Shown in pieces: positions 34,149-45,345 of a stretch of DNA of 64,000 bases; position 1 is the first letter of the stretch, and every line of letters begins with the position of its first letter. The DNA comes from Spirometra erinaceieuropaei. Taxonomy: Eukaryota > Platyhelminthes > Cestoda > Diphyllobothriidea > Diphyllobothriidae. Both the position numbers and the translations under genes were made by a program. Under the pieces are notes generated by a model. That model was given only the letters and a program-made list of their open reading frames with translations. It was not told the origin of the DNA and made no database searches. Location: assembly GCA_902702965.1 (NCBI GenBank), contig CACRXP010000092.1, positions 806,387-870,386 on the forward strand, in the 5' to 3' direction.

Positions 34149-34188
34149 TTGGCGAACACACGTTTTCGGTAATTCTTCGTCAGGCCAA
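34149..34188 (-). ncRNA. Compact 40-nt hammerhead ribozyme at PLE-A 3' end
   Basis: Reading the minus strand: stem I UUGGC (34188-34184), CUGACGA (34183-34177), a short internal stem II region, GAA (from 34167), stem III AAC/GUU with loop GUGU, C17 at 34154, stem I GCCAA (34153-34149). Every conserved core base I check (CUGANGA, GAA, A15.1-U16.1, H17=C) is present. Only stem II is weak. It lies 5 bases past the stop codon of the GIY-YIG ORF. Hammerheads in PLE termini are an established observation for the superfamily. Self-cleavage here is predicted, not shown. Confidence 0.75.
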
Positions 34189-34193
34189 TACAA

Positions 34194-35174
34194 TTACATG
34201 AAGAAATGAAAATGTACAAAATCAACAGTGTTTATAGATGTCTCAAGGGCTAGTAAGTCATTAACACTCATCATCCCCACGCCGCCCGCATGAGAAGGTC
34301 GGCGGGTGTTAGTCGTCAGAGCTAGGGGAGGGGGTAAGAGAGTCTTTGAGTGATGTTCTTGGATTGGGTACACGGAGTACCCATCATCGTGATTAGAGAT
34401 TTGAGGCGGCGTGATTTCATCACTTGGGGTTGGCTTTGGCCACAGCAGAGAAAAAGCTTGTGTCAGAGTTTTCTGACAGCATAACGCCGGATTCGCTAAC
34501 CGTATAGCTACTGCCTCGGCCGTTGCTAGTATCCGTTGGCGTAGGCCTTTAGAGAAGCATGTTGGTGTCCGGTAGACAACCTGAAATGCTTTCTTGGCAT
34601 CAACTCGGTGGTTCGTATCGATTAAATGCGCGAGAATAGAACTCGAAATCGATCGGGTCTCATCTCTGTCTAGCCAGGCAGGCATATGTTCACGCACCCT
34701 CTTTACCAGGCGCCTCGTTGTGCGGCCGATGTATCCTGCTCCACAGGAGCAAGTGAATGAATAAATGCACATTGATGTGGCCTCCAACGGTAGTCTGTCT
34801 TTACCTCCCAAACGTAGGAGGGGAGAGTTTGTGAAGCATACGCGTAAATTCGCCGCAGGGAATGCCCTCGTGATAGCTGTAGTTAAGCGCCGTCGGACTA
34901 GTTCGCTCTCTGCGTCTCCTGCAAAAGGCAATCTTCTGAATACATCTTTCGTTTCCGCAGTCGCAACAGTGGGCTTTTCGGCGCGTTCCCCAATATTTCG
35001 GAGGATAAATCTATCTGGGTATCCGTTCTCCCGAAGTGTGTTCCGCAGATGTTGAAATTCTTTTTCAATAGCTTCAGATGAGCAGATGCGTCTCACTCTA
35101 GCCGCCAATCCCTGGACTAAATTCCGTTTGATGTTTAGGGGAACAAAAGAAGAAGAAGAAGACCACTCCGAATG
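34194..35174 (-). CDS. PLE-A GIY-YIG endonuclease region (5'-truncated ORF)
   Basis: This is the longest plausible element ORF: open from about 35174 to the stop at 34194, with a Leu/Met-type start at 35108 giving 304 codons. Its start is arbitrary because the element is truncated upstream. It opens with the post-RT linker (F-V-P-L-N-I-K-R-N-L-V, then R-V-R-R-I-C-S-S-E, R-E-N-G-Y-P). In residues counted from 35108 it has C-I-Y at 114-116, Cys120/Cys122, G-Y-I-G-R at 125-129, R-E-H at 139-141 and A-E-A with the probable catalytic Glu198. These fit a GIY-YIG nicking nuclease, which in PLEs primes target-site reverse transcription. No reverse transcriptase is present, so the copy is non-autonomous. 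It is intact over this span, unlike its relatives at 22 and 40 kb. The C-terminal ~75 residues are Pro/Ser-rich and unrecognised. Confidence 0.82.
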   Translation of the reverse strand, partial: HSEWSSSSSFVPLNIKRNLVQGLAARVRRICSSEAIEKEFQHLRNTLRENGYPDRFILRNIGERAEKPTVATAETKDVFRRLPFAGDAESELVRRRLTTAITRAFPAANLRVCFTNSPLLRLGGKDRLPLEATSMCIYSFTCSCGAGYIGRTTRRLVKRVREHMPAWLDRDETRSISSSILAHLIDTNHRVDAKKAFQVVYRTPTCFSKGLRQRILATAEAVAIRLANPALCCQKTLTQAFSLLWPKPTPSDEITPPQISNHDDGYSVYPIQEHHSKTLLPPPLALTTNTRRPSHAGGVGMMSVNDLLALETSINTVDFVHFHFFM

Positions 35175-35394
35175 CTAGACGTTGGTTCCCACCTTCAGCC
35201 GCGTTCATCTGTCTTTAACACCCGTCCTTGATATCGAGATATGGGCCATGACCACTGAATAGAAGTCGACGGGCAGATCTTTTAAGCGTCCCTACCGAAG
35301 GTCGTTGTCCTATATGACTGCATTTTGAGGCCAGTATTCAAAGAATGTAAGCGTCTGCTATGTCAAGGTCAGCAAACCATGGCCACCTCAGTCT

Positions 35395-35740
35395 GGTGTG
35401 CGCTGGCAGTTTCCTGGCACCTGCGCTCCCGATGTGTATACATGTCGAGAGCATGACTGCCCAGTCATCATCATCGTCGTCCTTCTGACTCATTATGGTG
35501 CTGTTGTTCTTAACCGCAATCCAAGCCAAGTGTTGTGGAACAGGGGGTGTGAAGTGGAGCGCCAAGGTGCGGGCTCGGCCATGCTATCCAACTGTGCCCC
35601 CCCCCCCCGCCTCCTGTCTTGAGACCGGGCTCAAGGGGGGAGGGAGGAGAGAGTGCGGTAGATGCGTCGCAAGCCTATACGCACGCGTGAGTCACCTTGC
35701 GGAGCACACGGTGGACGTCGTCGGCAAAGACGGTCGATAT
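35395..35740 (-). repeat. Family C repeat copy 6
   Basis: Complementary-strand copy with 'gaacagggggtgtgaagtgg', a poly-C run at 35596-35609, and 'gcacacggtggacgtcgtcg'. The 90-codon frame at 35495-35767 crosses it and is not taken as a gene. Confidence 0.75.
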
Positions 35741-35999
35741 GAAATGACATCACCTGGAATAAAATGAGAGACACCGGCAGTAGTAGAGAGCATGCGAAGG
35801 GAACACGCTAAGATGTGGATAACCCTCTCTAGTAAACGAACAAATTGACAGGGGAACAGTACAAGCTTCTATAACTTTGCAGATTAAGGACTGATGCGTA
35901 CGGTTGGAGCGCATACTGTACATATTACAAACGACTTTATGAAGCCTTTTAAGAAAAGTTTCCACATGAAGCCAGAACTAAGGTCTGGGGGGAAAGGTT

Positions 36000-36435
36000 T
36001 ACATCATCATCGTCGTCATTCTGACTCATTGTGGTGCTGTTGTTCTTAACCAAAATCAAAGTCAGGTTTTGTTGTGAACCAGGGGGTGTAGTGATACGCC
36101 TAAATGCGGATACAGCCGTGCTAGCCAACTGCGTCCTCCCCCACTTGCGATCTATTTAAGTCTATATTAAAACCAGATCCAGTTGAAGAAGTAAGAGAGA
36201 GAGTTATGTAGATGCTGCGCAAGTCCTCTACCACTACAAACTAATTCAGGCGCATGACATTGTCCCCACTGTCCGGTCTGTCTTGAAACCGGACCCAGGT
36301 GGGAAGGGAGGGGTGAGTACGGCAGGTGCTTGGCAAGTCTGCATTCACTAAACTTATTCACGCTCAAGTCACCGTGCATGTTTTCTCTTGCTTCGGAGCA
36401 CACGGTGGAAATCGTCAGGAACGACGGTCAGACTG
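36000..36435 (-). repeat. Family C repeat copy 7 (duplicated middle)
   Basis: Minus-strand copy from 'tcatcatcgtcgtcattctg' to 'gcacacggtggaaatcgtca'. The 'cggcaggtgcttggcaagtc'-type block appears twice (also as 'gtagatgctgcgcaagtcct'), so it is two overlapping copies or an internal duplication. Confidence 0.7.
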
Positions 36436-36919
36436 TCATTTTATAGCTAGAATCGTTTGTCAAACGACGCTGTGAAAGTGTTTAACCACAGTATTGGGTT
36501 AGACGAGGCCACCGCCGCGAACGCAGATAAAATGGCACAACAAAGACATGTATTCAACTGCGGGTGGTAACGACCAAACAAAGTACCACAAACGCATCAT
36601 GAATGAGCAAACATCTAGGTTTTGTGGATGTAGCAATTTTGCTTTGGACCTTCTACGCTGCTTAAACTTCTTCATTTCCGTGGGCGAAGTTGAGTTAGCG
36701 CAATACCGCCGACCGAATTTTTGTGCGATTTAAGCAGAAACTGCTCTGATTATTATTACTTCTGCAGTTATCAGCCTCTCAATTTTACACGCAGCTGGAA
36801 AGTGCGTGATCTGTTGTAATAACTGGTATCACGACGTATCCGTGGTTCTCATAAGGGTAATCGCAGGTTTCACAAGGCCTCAATTGTAGTAAAGAAAGTA
36901 GTGACGTCTGCGGCGTTTT

Positions 36920-37075
36920 ATGAGATGATAGTTTGACCGTTGCAAGAGATGGCGTTCACCAAGTGTCCCACAAGGTAGACGCAGCATTGCTGTGTGTCGC
37001 GTAAACCCGAAGCAGACTTGCGCCGTATCTACCACACCCTCTTTTCCCCCAGTCAGCCTGTTTTGATTCCAAGAC
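36920..37075 (+). repeat. Family C repeat copy 8, 5' fragment
   Basis: 'atagtttgaccgttgc' to 'gacttgcgccgtatctacca'. It ends next to the retrozyme-like copy at 37100. Confidence 0.6.
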
Positions 37076-37099
37076 AATGTAAAAACTTTAGGGTAAGGG

Positions 37100-37460
37100 A
37101 ATTCCATACTAGAAGCACAGGTATTAGCCAAAATGCCCATACACGCGTGTTTCGCCGTTTTACTGCCGCTGCATGACACAGCTGCCAGGGATTTGGCTCA
37201 TCATTGGGTCCCCCAGCATTCCCCGTCTGCTTTCTGGTAGATACTCCAATTTAGAAATTGTTGCTTCGTCAATGTCTTCAGAAATTAGCTGCGAACTTGG
37301 GGCAGATCAGTATATTCTAGGTCTGTAGACTGCGACCGAAGTTTTATATGTATGAATATTTGGGTCGAAGTCCATCAGCCACAGCGGATAACCGCGTAAT
37401 ATTCATTAACTGCCGACAGGCAGCTACTAATAAACTCTGAGGTAAAGGGATACCATATTA
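37100..37460 (-). mobile_element. Retrozyme-like repeat copy 3
   Basis: On the minus strand: 'gctgcctgtcggcagttaat', 'gctgatggacttcgac', 'ggagtatctaccagaaagc', then the HHR region and 'gctaatacctgtgc'. About 290 bp lie between the 'tgcctg' landmark and the cleavage site. With ~64 bp on the other side in the 31 kb copy, a monomer of about 355 bp is estimated. Confidence 0.72.
37136..37208 (-). ncRNA. Hammerhead ribozyme, retrozyme type
   Basis: Minus strand: stem I CCCA/UGGG, AUGAUGA (C3 to A), stem II GCC/GGC, GAA, stem III ACAC/GUGU, position 17 = A. Together with the 32961 copy (C3 kept, U4 changed), the ancestral box reconstructs as CUGANGA. C3 is catalytic-pocket sequence, so activity is doubtful. 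Confidence 0.65.
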
Positions 37461-37798
37461 ACAGCTCAAACTAACTGACAGAAAAGAACAGAGTTATTCC
37501 GACATAACCTGGCAGCTTTCCAAGCCACTATCGATATCGCGTCGTGATAGATTCTAGCGCACTGAATTTATTATATTGAGGAACACGCTGATTTGCTGCA
37601 AGGATGGATTCCCCAACGTCGGCCTCACTCTCTTCATCATTTAGTGCTGGCTCTAATGACGTCGGCAGAATTTTTTTATCCAAGACTTCCGAACTACATT
37701 AGACTGAGAGAAATCAGTTGACAGTGTTTCTCACTCTACAGTCCATGCCGTCTTGATTGATATGGTTTGCAACGGCAGTAGTAATTATGTAGTTATTA

Positions 37799-38118
37799 CA
37801 GTAGGTGGGCTAACTCATTAAAGGTCAAACGAAATTCCATAGTGTGCTTTCGCTTCCAAAAGATTAATTGAGTAGGGTTGTAAAACTAATCATCTTGCGG
37901 CATAATTCTATAATAATCCCGCTGCCTCAGGATGCCGGCTTTCAAACAAACTTCTTTCGGGCCCCCCGCAAAAACTGTACTCGGAAAAATGACTACATGT
38001 GTAGCATACATTTTTCTAACTGATGATCTGTGCCCTTAAAAGTTCAATTATATTTCATGGAAAACATGCATAAAAATATTCATTCTCTTGCTCGTTGGGT
38101 AGAAAATGACGTCGTCAT
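37799..38118. mobile_element. Foldback MITE, left arm only
   Basis: TA|CAGTAGGTGGGCTAACTCAT opens the element. It breaks off at 'gtagaaaatgacgtc', where unrelated sequence starts. Confidence 0.82.
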
Positions 38119-38579
38119 CTGAGTGGGTCCACAGCTCGTCATGCTGACCTGGAATACGTAATTGGAACCCGAATAGTGCACATTTTTGATTCGGTACTCA
38201 CGGGAGTACTGGGAAGTGATTGGAGGACTGAGAGTGTGCCCGTTAGGTTTTTGCCCAAATGTCGCATTTGCTAAATTCTCCTTGATGTGAAAGCTAAGCC
38301 ACTTTCTTGTAAACCTGATACATTTGTTGTACCAGGGGCTAGATCGGAGTCCCACAGGCGTTATCGGCAGTGCGTGCCCATAACGGATATCAACACTGGG
38401 GGGTAGGACCAGGTACCGGCGCAAGTCGCGCCAATCACGATTCGAGTCGTCCTCCCCCCTCCAATTTCTTGGGGTAAAATTTTGGTCAGCGTATGTTGTG
38501 GACCAGAAAGTGTGGTGGCACGCCTAGGTGTAGGTTTTCGTGGTAGCAGCCTCATTGATGAGACTTGGTGACAGATTGC
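38119..38579. other. Unassigned with a family C scrap
   Basis: Mostly unrecognised. About 38480-38550 matches the minus-strand family C block 'ggaccagaaagtgtggtggc'. Confidence 0.45.
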
Positions 38580-39195
38580 CGAGGACGTCTATTCTTTGCT
38601 CAGGTGGTTGTTAGTGATGCTATCCAACCAATGTGTCATTTTTCCGATACGTTTTCCAAAAAATCCAACGCCGCCGAGGACTAAACAACAGCGAGACTCA
38701 TTCGACGGGACCCGACCACATATTCAGGTTTTACCAGGTCGGAATTTTTGAGGGAAGTTAAAACGGCTTTGGCCGTAAGCTGATCGAAGGAAGATAATCC
38801 AGTGTGCAGTCGATTACGAAGCGAAAGCAGAGCTGAGACTTTATCTGGGCGTTGTAATTAGCCACGCGGATAGTGCGGCGAGCAATTTTTCCAATGTTAA
38901 CATCGGTGAACCAAACTTCCGAGTCAATATCATGAGTGAGAAACGATAGAAATGGATAAGTGAGTTCCGGAAAGCAATTCAGGGGAATATGATGTGACTC
39001 GGCTTTTGGTGGTCGAGCAATAGTCGTAACAAAATACAACCATCTACGATGAGTGCAAGCCGCCAAATCTGATACGTATGTAGCGGCCTTGCAACCGTTT
39101 CTCATATGCAGGTATTTTCCTTCCTGATTCTGATGGTGGATCCAGGTGCGAATCCGAAACGCCAGGTGAGCAAAAATCTTGTTTCGACCCATCAT
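38580..39195 (+). pseudogene. PLE-B remnant, highly decayed
   Basis: Nucleotide similarity to the 12.5 kb copy is visible ('cattcgacgggacccgacca' against 'cattcgacgagatccggcca'). Translation is broken by many stops. An HHR-like terminus at 39125-39175 in the same orientation marks the 3' end. It lies about 120 bp upstream of the exon at 39314. Confidence 0.65.
39125..39175 (+). ncRNA. PLE-B hammerhead-like motif
   Basis: CUGAUGG (A9 to G), U, stem II GGAUCC/GAAUCC with one mismatch, GAAAC. Sense to the host intron and near its acceptor. Confidence 0.42.
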
Positions 39196-39313
39196 GTCTT
39201 ATAATGCTGTCGGAGAAAACCACGTCCTGCCGCTTTAGATCAAACAAAATAGCTAACATCCGATTGGGCATGCTGATTTTATTACCAAGGCGGTTTTAAT
39301 ATCTTCTTTGCAG

Positions 39314-39577
39314 AAGGTCAAGGTCGGTTGGTCTGCTGGGTGCTGGACTCAGTTTGCCCTACCCTGGCTCCCCCAATCCAAGGCGAAATAGCGCTGGTTT
39401 TGGGGGTCTCGATGGTTCAGAGCTGCCCTGCAACGGCCTGCGTCGATGTTGGACTGGTTTTGGAAGTAGTCTGAGCACGGTGGCCGGCCTCTCTACAGAC
39501 TTTGGCAACTCCTCTCTCCCCGACCACTACCGACTGCTCCTACTGTCAACTCCAATACATCGACCGTTCTCAGCAAG
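39314..39577 (+). CDS. FARP/FRMD7-like protein, post-FERM linker exon
   Basis: An 88-codon-equivalent exon (264 nt) preceded by 'ttaatatcttctttgcag' and followed by CAAG|GTAGGT. It enters with one base that completes the Gln codon left open at 24393, so the phase is compatible. The product is rich in Gly, Ser, Leu and Pro: R-S-R-S-V-G-L-L-G-A-G, P-Y-P-G-S-P-N-P-R-R-N-S. R-R-N-S fits a basophilic kinase (PKA-type) site, which would suit a FERM-adjacent regulatory region; that is inference. No domain is recognised. Evidence for coding is open frame, splice signals, phase and composition, so it is less certain than the three FERM exons. Confidence 0.72.
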
Positions 39578-40390
39578 GTAGGTATAAAACAGAAGCAACA
39601 ACCGGACTGCCTATGAATTGAAACTCCTGTGTTATAGCATTTTGATTCGGGTCGTGAGAAGTGAAAACTTGCTTTGAAGTCGGTGCTAAACTTTATCAAA
39701 TTTCACCAGAAGTCGGCAGGAGAAGCACATCCACGGTGTGATTGATCTGGAAGAGTTCTAGTTACCGCAATTAGGTGCGACATGATGTTGAGACGGTACG
39801 TGCTGTCAAATTGACCATGGGATGTTTCGCGAGGTTTGAAGAAACCGCGGCGGTGAGCTACTTTCTGGACAGAAGTTCTTTTTCTTCCACGATTTGTGAG
39901 CAAAAGCCTATTTTTCCGACTTTTCAACCGCCAAAAAACCACCTACGACTGACGTGTGAGCGTAGACTTGGAGAAGGCGCTCTTTTAAAACTTCTTCCAA
40001 CTCCACTCTTTAAATGACAGCATGTGCGCCTGGTTGCAGGCCAAAAGACCTGGCATTTTACATGCGTTTTGACAGGCTCTGCAGCTTTTCATTTTCACAG
40101 TAGTAGAATACTAAATGGTACACTATAATTAATGGCTTACCAAAGGAGGGTATTTGGGAATCTGCCCTGATGGGAGTTCAGCTAGGTATGTGGGAATACA
40201 AACTATGACGTCTTTACTCAAATGTATCCGGCAAGTCTATGCATAGTGTTTTAATTCTTGATAAGTTCGTCTTAATATCGGTAGAGTTGAGATTGCTGAA
40301 TAAGTTAAATCCCGAATCACTGGCCGGAGTTACTTCCTCCGGAGAGTAATCGTACTAAAAGAAAATAACTGGCTTTAGCGTTGCGAAAAT
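39578..40390. other. Intronic, unassigned
   Basis: No recognised repeat or exon. Confidence 0.5.
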
Positions 40391-40394
40391 TAAC

Positions 40395-41499
40395 TTAGCA
40401 GTAATCAGAAGACGAGGTGGCGAGCATACGTAGCCGTCGATAAATTCACGTCGGGCCAGTACAGTTATATGGGAACGGTTTGGAATTAAAACATGTCAGC
40501 TATAAGAGGAATCGATAAAAGTTCTCCCTAAAACGCAGGAGGGGTGTGGAAATATGGGGGAGGGGGGGAGTAATAGCAGTCAGTGTCAGGGACGGCGCGA
40601 GAGCGGAAGGGCGCGGACCTCTGTAGGCGCGGAGCCTGAACGTGGTTCTTCTGTGCGCATAAGATTGGCTTTCGTAACCTAATGGCGGCCGCTTTTGCTG
40701 TTGCTAACAGTTGCTGTCCCAGTGGTTTAGGCTAGCTCGATGGGACCTTATAGATCACACGAAACGCTTCATTTGAGGTCTACATGATGTCCGGAATTGA
40801 AAACATGCGCGAGAATGACGCTGCTTATTCTCCTAGTTTCGCCTTCTCCAAGCCATGCCGGGAGGTGTTCCCGTATTCTCTTGGATAAGCGCCGACTCGT
40901 GTGACCAATATAACCTGCCCCACAGGTGCAAGTAAAGGAACAGATGCACATTGAGGTGGTCTGCGGTGGCAACTTATCCTTACCTTCTCTGCGTAAAATA
41001 GGGTTAGTAGAGAAGGGTACTTGAACCCCTGCTGCTGGGAAAGTTTGCGAAACAGCTTGATCAAGGCGTCTCTTAAGGAGTTCACTCGCAGCGTCCCCTA
41101 GGAATGGGACTTTGAGGGACAAGGTTTTCTTTTCGGCGGTCGCTGGGGAAGTCGTTGGGCAATGTTCTTTGCTATAGACATGTTAGGATACCCGTTTTCG
41201 CGAAGGAAGTCCGGAAGTTTTCTGAGCTCCTCGTCGATGCTATCTGTTGAGCAAATTTTTCTAGCTCTTTGGGCCAAACATCGGACTAGATTTCCGTTTT
41301 GTTGGAGGGGTACGAAAGTGACGAAGTTCGTGTATTCTCCAGACCAGGTTTTCTTCTGATGAACGCTTCTTCGGACACTCCCGTCCTGGCGGTATTTATC
41401 TCTATGTGCTAGAGAACGAAATAAAAAGACCCCGCGGTAGCTGTTGCGCGAGGGTGGACAGGATGCTTTAAGGTAGTCATCGGAATAAGAATGTGACAA
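40395..41499 (-). pseudogene. PLE-A remnant, GIY-YIG with frameshifts
   Basis: Minus frames give D-G-S-V-R-R-S-V-H-Q-K-K-T-W-S-G-E-Y-T-N-F (just after where an RT would end), R-A-R-K-I-C-S-T-D-S and R-E-N-G-Y-P-N. After a shift near 41110 come the nuclease part C-T-C-G-A-G-Y-I-G-H-T-S-R-R-L-S-K-R-I-R-E-H-L-P-A-W-L and N-S-G-H-H-V-D. A second shift near 40780 leads to a tail L-C-A-Q-K. The arrangement parallels the intact ORF at 34194, and the core Y-I-G and R-E-H are kept. The 3' terminus near 40405-40450 holds an HHR-like sequence with CCGACGU and GACG, both altered. It reaches further 5' than the other copies but no RT motif (such as YxDD) was seen. Confidence 0.8.
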
Positions 41500-43269
41500 T
41501 GCAATGTCTTTTTAATGATGCCCGCAAAGGGGCATCAAATCATTAACTGTAATCATTAAATGGCAAAAATAGTGTCCCCTTTTAATTGGTAAAACTATGA
41601 AGTATCAAAATTTGTGATAGCACAAAGTTCCTAGATGTTCAGCACTTTTGCTCAACACACATGTTCCCCGGAGTAAGTAACCCCGGACATAAAGCATGCC
41701 AATCGTTTTTGTGAATAAATTCCACATGCCGGTGAGACAAATGACCGTACTTAAGAACACCTCATACATGAAAGAAATCTGCGAACTAACTCCGTCCGTC
41801 CACTAGTAATTTGAGTTGAACAGGCATCACTCAGTGAAGAACCAGACTCCTCTCTTTTTTGCAGTGGACAGGAGAATTAATTTGCAAAATGATGGCGTTA
41901 ATTCGGTATCTGTGAATTTCTTTGAAACGAAGACACTGCTAACGATTCAGGCGCTGACATTGTCGGATGCCTATCTAAAATATCCGGCGTAAACAACTCT
42001 TGAAGTTTTCAGATGCCATAGTGTGCTCTCATAGAAATTGTTTTCCACATATGACCACCTGTACCCTCTTCGTAGGCCTGGCTAAACGCAAAGACTCTTG
42101 CAAGACAAAAGTTAACGATCAACACACTCCAGTCAGCCAATTACTTAAAAGAGACTGTTGTGGACTCTTATAGGTAAGGTCGAAGTACTTTATCCTACCC
42201 CCTTATTGTGCTCAGAGATGACATTGGTAAATGCTTTCTGAAAGTCATCTTGGTGGGCACGTATTTTTACTTTTTTAGGTTCTAACGAAGCAAAACGTTG
42301 TCTTAAGTAATTTTAAACCGTATTCTGCTTATTTCCAGGCGCGATTCTATCTTCAATGATTCGGCACACGTTCGTAAAATGCTTGCTAACTTCATATTTG
42401 GCAGACCTGTTGTTACATTCCGCACTCGATCAGAATTGGTGACAGACAACGGTCGATCGAGAAAAGTGGCAGCCTGTCTTGCGCCCTGTAATCCTCAGCG
42501 TAGTAAAATAAACTATCGCCAGGTGATCTTATTGCAGTCTTTTTTAGGCCCAGAATATTATGCATATGCAATTCAAAGTTTTCAGAGTTGAATACGTTCA
42601 GTCTCATAAGAAGAAAGCGATTATTCCTGACTTACATCAGCTGATTTTCAATGCCGAAATATCCACTTTTCAAGATGAACAAGAAGCTCGGTGCTCGACT
42701 GTGCAAATCTCCTTTTACATAAGAGCGCGCGCAAACATGTCGCCCTGTCCCGCAACACTCGCGTTTTACTTAGAACTGAATCCTTATCTCAATAAAGGAG
42801 CTTTGCAACGAAATTTGCATCAGAAATAGGAAATTAGACACCGTGGTCAGCCCGTGGGGATGTTTGTGTTGAAAGTGCTCGAATGTTGGGCGGTGGGTTG
42901 GGCTCAAGGGTTTCTTCTTAACATAACATAACTCCTTCGTAACGTAACGCCATAAGCGGGTTAGCGCGCACGTGAGATTCGGGCTTGTATATCAAAACCT
43001 GGCGTATTGTGTGCGCGTTCAGGTCGTGCGTGGCCCACGCAGACGATGCGTCCAGTTCTGTCAGCCACTCGCGCCCAATCCCGGCTCGGACAGCGTACTG
43101 GTGCCTGTGAGGGTGAAGGGCGAGAAAAGCCGACTTTGGGTACTACATCCCCACAGCCTTCAGCACATTTTCCCCACTATAAGTAATCTAACGCGCTTCT
43201 GGACAATCACGATAGGCTAAAAGTCGAAGCTTGAAAGACAGTCGATGGACTAGATAATACGCTCGGTCT
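41500..43269. other. Intronic, unassigned
   Basis: About 1.8 kb with no shared repeat. Open frames at 42379-42829 show no recognised domain. Confidence 0.5.
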
Positions 43270-43410
43270 TGTCAGGGCATTCCGACGAAGTTCGCCCTCG
43301 ATCTTGACACCTAGGGCTCAGGCGGACGGAGTGCGGTAGATTCAGCGCAAGTCACCGCCACCGCACCCACTATGCTGTTGGACACAACGTGGACACCATC
43401 GGTAAAAATA
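43270..43410 (-). repeat. Family C repeat fragment (copy 10)
   Basis: Minus-strand blocks 'gagtgcggtagattcagcgc' and 'acaacgtggacaccatcgg'. Confidence 0.55.
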
Positions 43411-45345
43411 ATCAAACTGCCATTAGAAAAGACTCTTTGCCCCTTAAAAGAATATAACAAAAGAAAAAAACTAGAACTCAGACACTCCCTTCTACTCGCC
43501 CATATTGCAATTGCAGCATATAAAATACCGCATAACCTACCGCATGTGTCATCCACATCTAATTTAGTCGACGCCGGCGACCCGAGTCACCTTCTAGGTT
43601 AGAGATTACCTTTAGCACAGCCTGGGATACAAGTTGGTCCAATTTCTAAACACTACGACTTACGCCAAGCCTGCCTGTTTAAAGTAAGATCATCCGTGTG
43701 AGCGAGGGAGAAGACTGTTCGATCTTTGTGGAGCGTAAGTCCGAAGCAACCAAAAAAAACATGAATGGAGGGGATCGGCCTCTCGGGAGATTGCCTTTTT
43801 AAATAATGCATGCACTCTTTTATGAACACTCAGGACTCAGGTTCTATTCAGAAAAGATAAAAGCAAAAAGTGGAGGAAAAACCAAACAACTGACCAAGGT
43901 GTACATAAATAGGAATTCAGAACTCCAATGCCGGAAAGACCTAAACGACATTTGTGAGGAAAAAAAATTCGCCTATCGACAACCTACTTGGTTGACTGTA
44001 AAGAAAGGATACTTTCAAAGGGAGGAATGACCTTAAGAAAAGCCTTTTTCCCCAGACCCGTAATTTTCCCTGCTCGCCCCAAGGCCTTTGAACAGGAAAA
44101 AGCTTTTGCATAAAGTGAAAAAATAAAGGGTGAAGGTATGATGAAAACCTGGAATTCCCACTCTCGGACTACAAATGCCTTTAACGACGGTGGTCATGGG
44201 AACCGCTTGCGGCCAAGTAGTCTCAGGGGGATGATTTAACTAAATTTTTTAAAATGCCTCGATTCTGTGGACATACGGTTTTGAGTCATTTGCCAAATAA
44301 ACCTCCCTCTTTAAAGTAGAATCGCAGAGAAACGAAACTGTTCTGAAAGGAAGGCCTTACCGAAATGCCAAAAAATTTATATGGACCAGAACCTATCACA
44401 TAGGCTCTAGAACAGTAATAATTAGTAGGCAGAACGACGTCAGGAACTATTCCAACATTATCCCGTGGCGGGTTTCTTCTGAAAACTCGTACAGACTCCT
44501 TAGGATCATCACACTGAAACAAAATAGTTGCGAATTCGACTTATTTGCAGGTGTTTTTGGAAGATTTGGCTAGCTCAAATGGGCCAGTCATAAAGGGCTA
44601 GGCGGTAGCAAGGGTTGCTGTGCCATTTGCACCAAAACCAAACATTTTTGTCACGGGTTCGGATCCCGCCCCGGGTCACTTGACTTTAATTTATATTTTT
44701 TGCCTCTTTTAGAGATTTTGCACACTCTATTAAGTCTTCCAATAATAATAAAAAAGACATTTATATTTTTTACATTCTTACCGTAGAAGCCTATCTTCCA
44801 AAAGTGCATATCATGAAACGGAATAAGTTCACTCTCAACAATTTGCGGCATCTGAGGCAATGCGTGCATGCCACGCATCTGCACTTTCTCAGGCCACTAA
44901 CAAGACGTTAATTCGAATGGGAACTCGCCACTTGCATCGTATGTCTGCTCATCCATTGGCTCTTGTGCGTATTTAGTCACACACAAATTTTATAGAAAAA
45001 TTCTAAACTCATTTAATTCCATGTTATCAAGTTTTTGCTGATTGCGCAGTGCTTACACACAGTTCCTGAAAGAGGGAGTTTTCTGACTTCTGATTACGGG
45101 CGACGTGACGCATAGACGTGGAGATGCTGTTAGACAGGCAGACAGGTATCATTACTCATTTTTAGGATAGATACGGCGCTCTTAATATGCAGAAGTCGAT
45201 TGTCTTCGACTCAATTAATTATCATAGTTTCCGAACAGACCCCAAAACGCATGCCTCAGGCACTTAATACTGCCTCCTTAACTTAATAATCTTCGGAATT
45301 ATTAGCTATGCACATATGAATGTATATATATACATATGTATATGT
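43411..45345. other. Intronic, unassigned; tRNA-like scrap near 44.6 kb
   Basis: Around 44600-44690 the plus strand has a B-box-like 'gggttcggatcccg' downstream of 'gggctaggcggtagc', which resembles a decayed tRNA or tRNA-derived SINE of another family. No cloverleaf could be completed. A (TA)-rich tract is at 45321-45345. Confidence 0.35.

Noticed and set aside
34194..41499. Autonomous Penelope-like element
   Set aside because: No reverse transcriptase domain is visible upstream of either PLE-A nuclease segment, so none is autonomous.
44600..44690. Possible tRNA gene
   Set aside because: A B-box-like sequence is present but no acceptor stem or complete cloverleaf could be formed.
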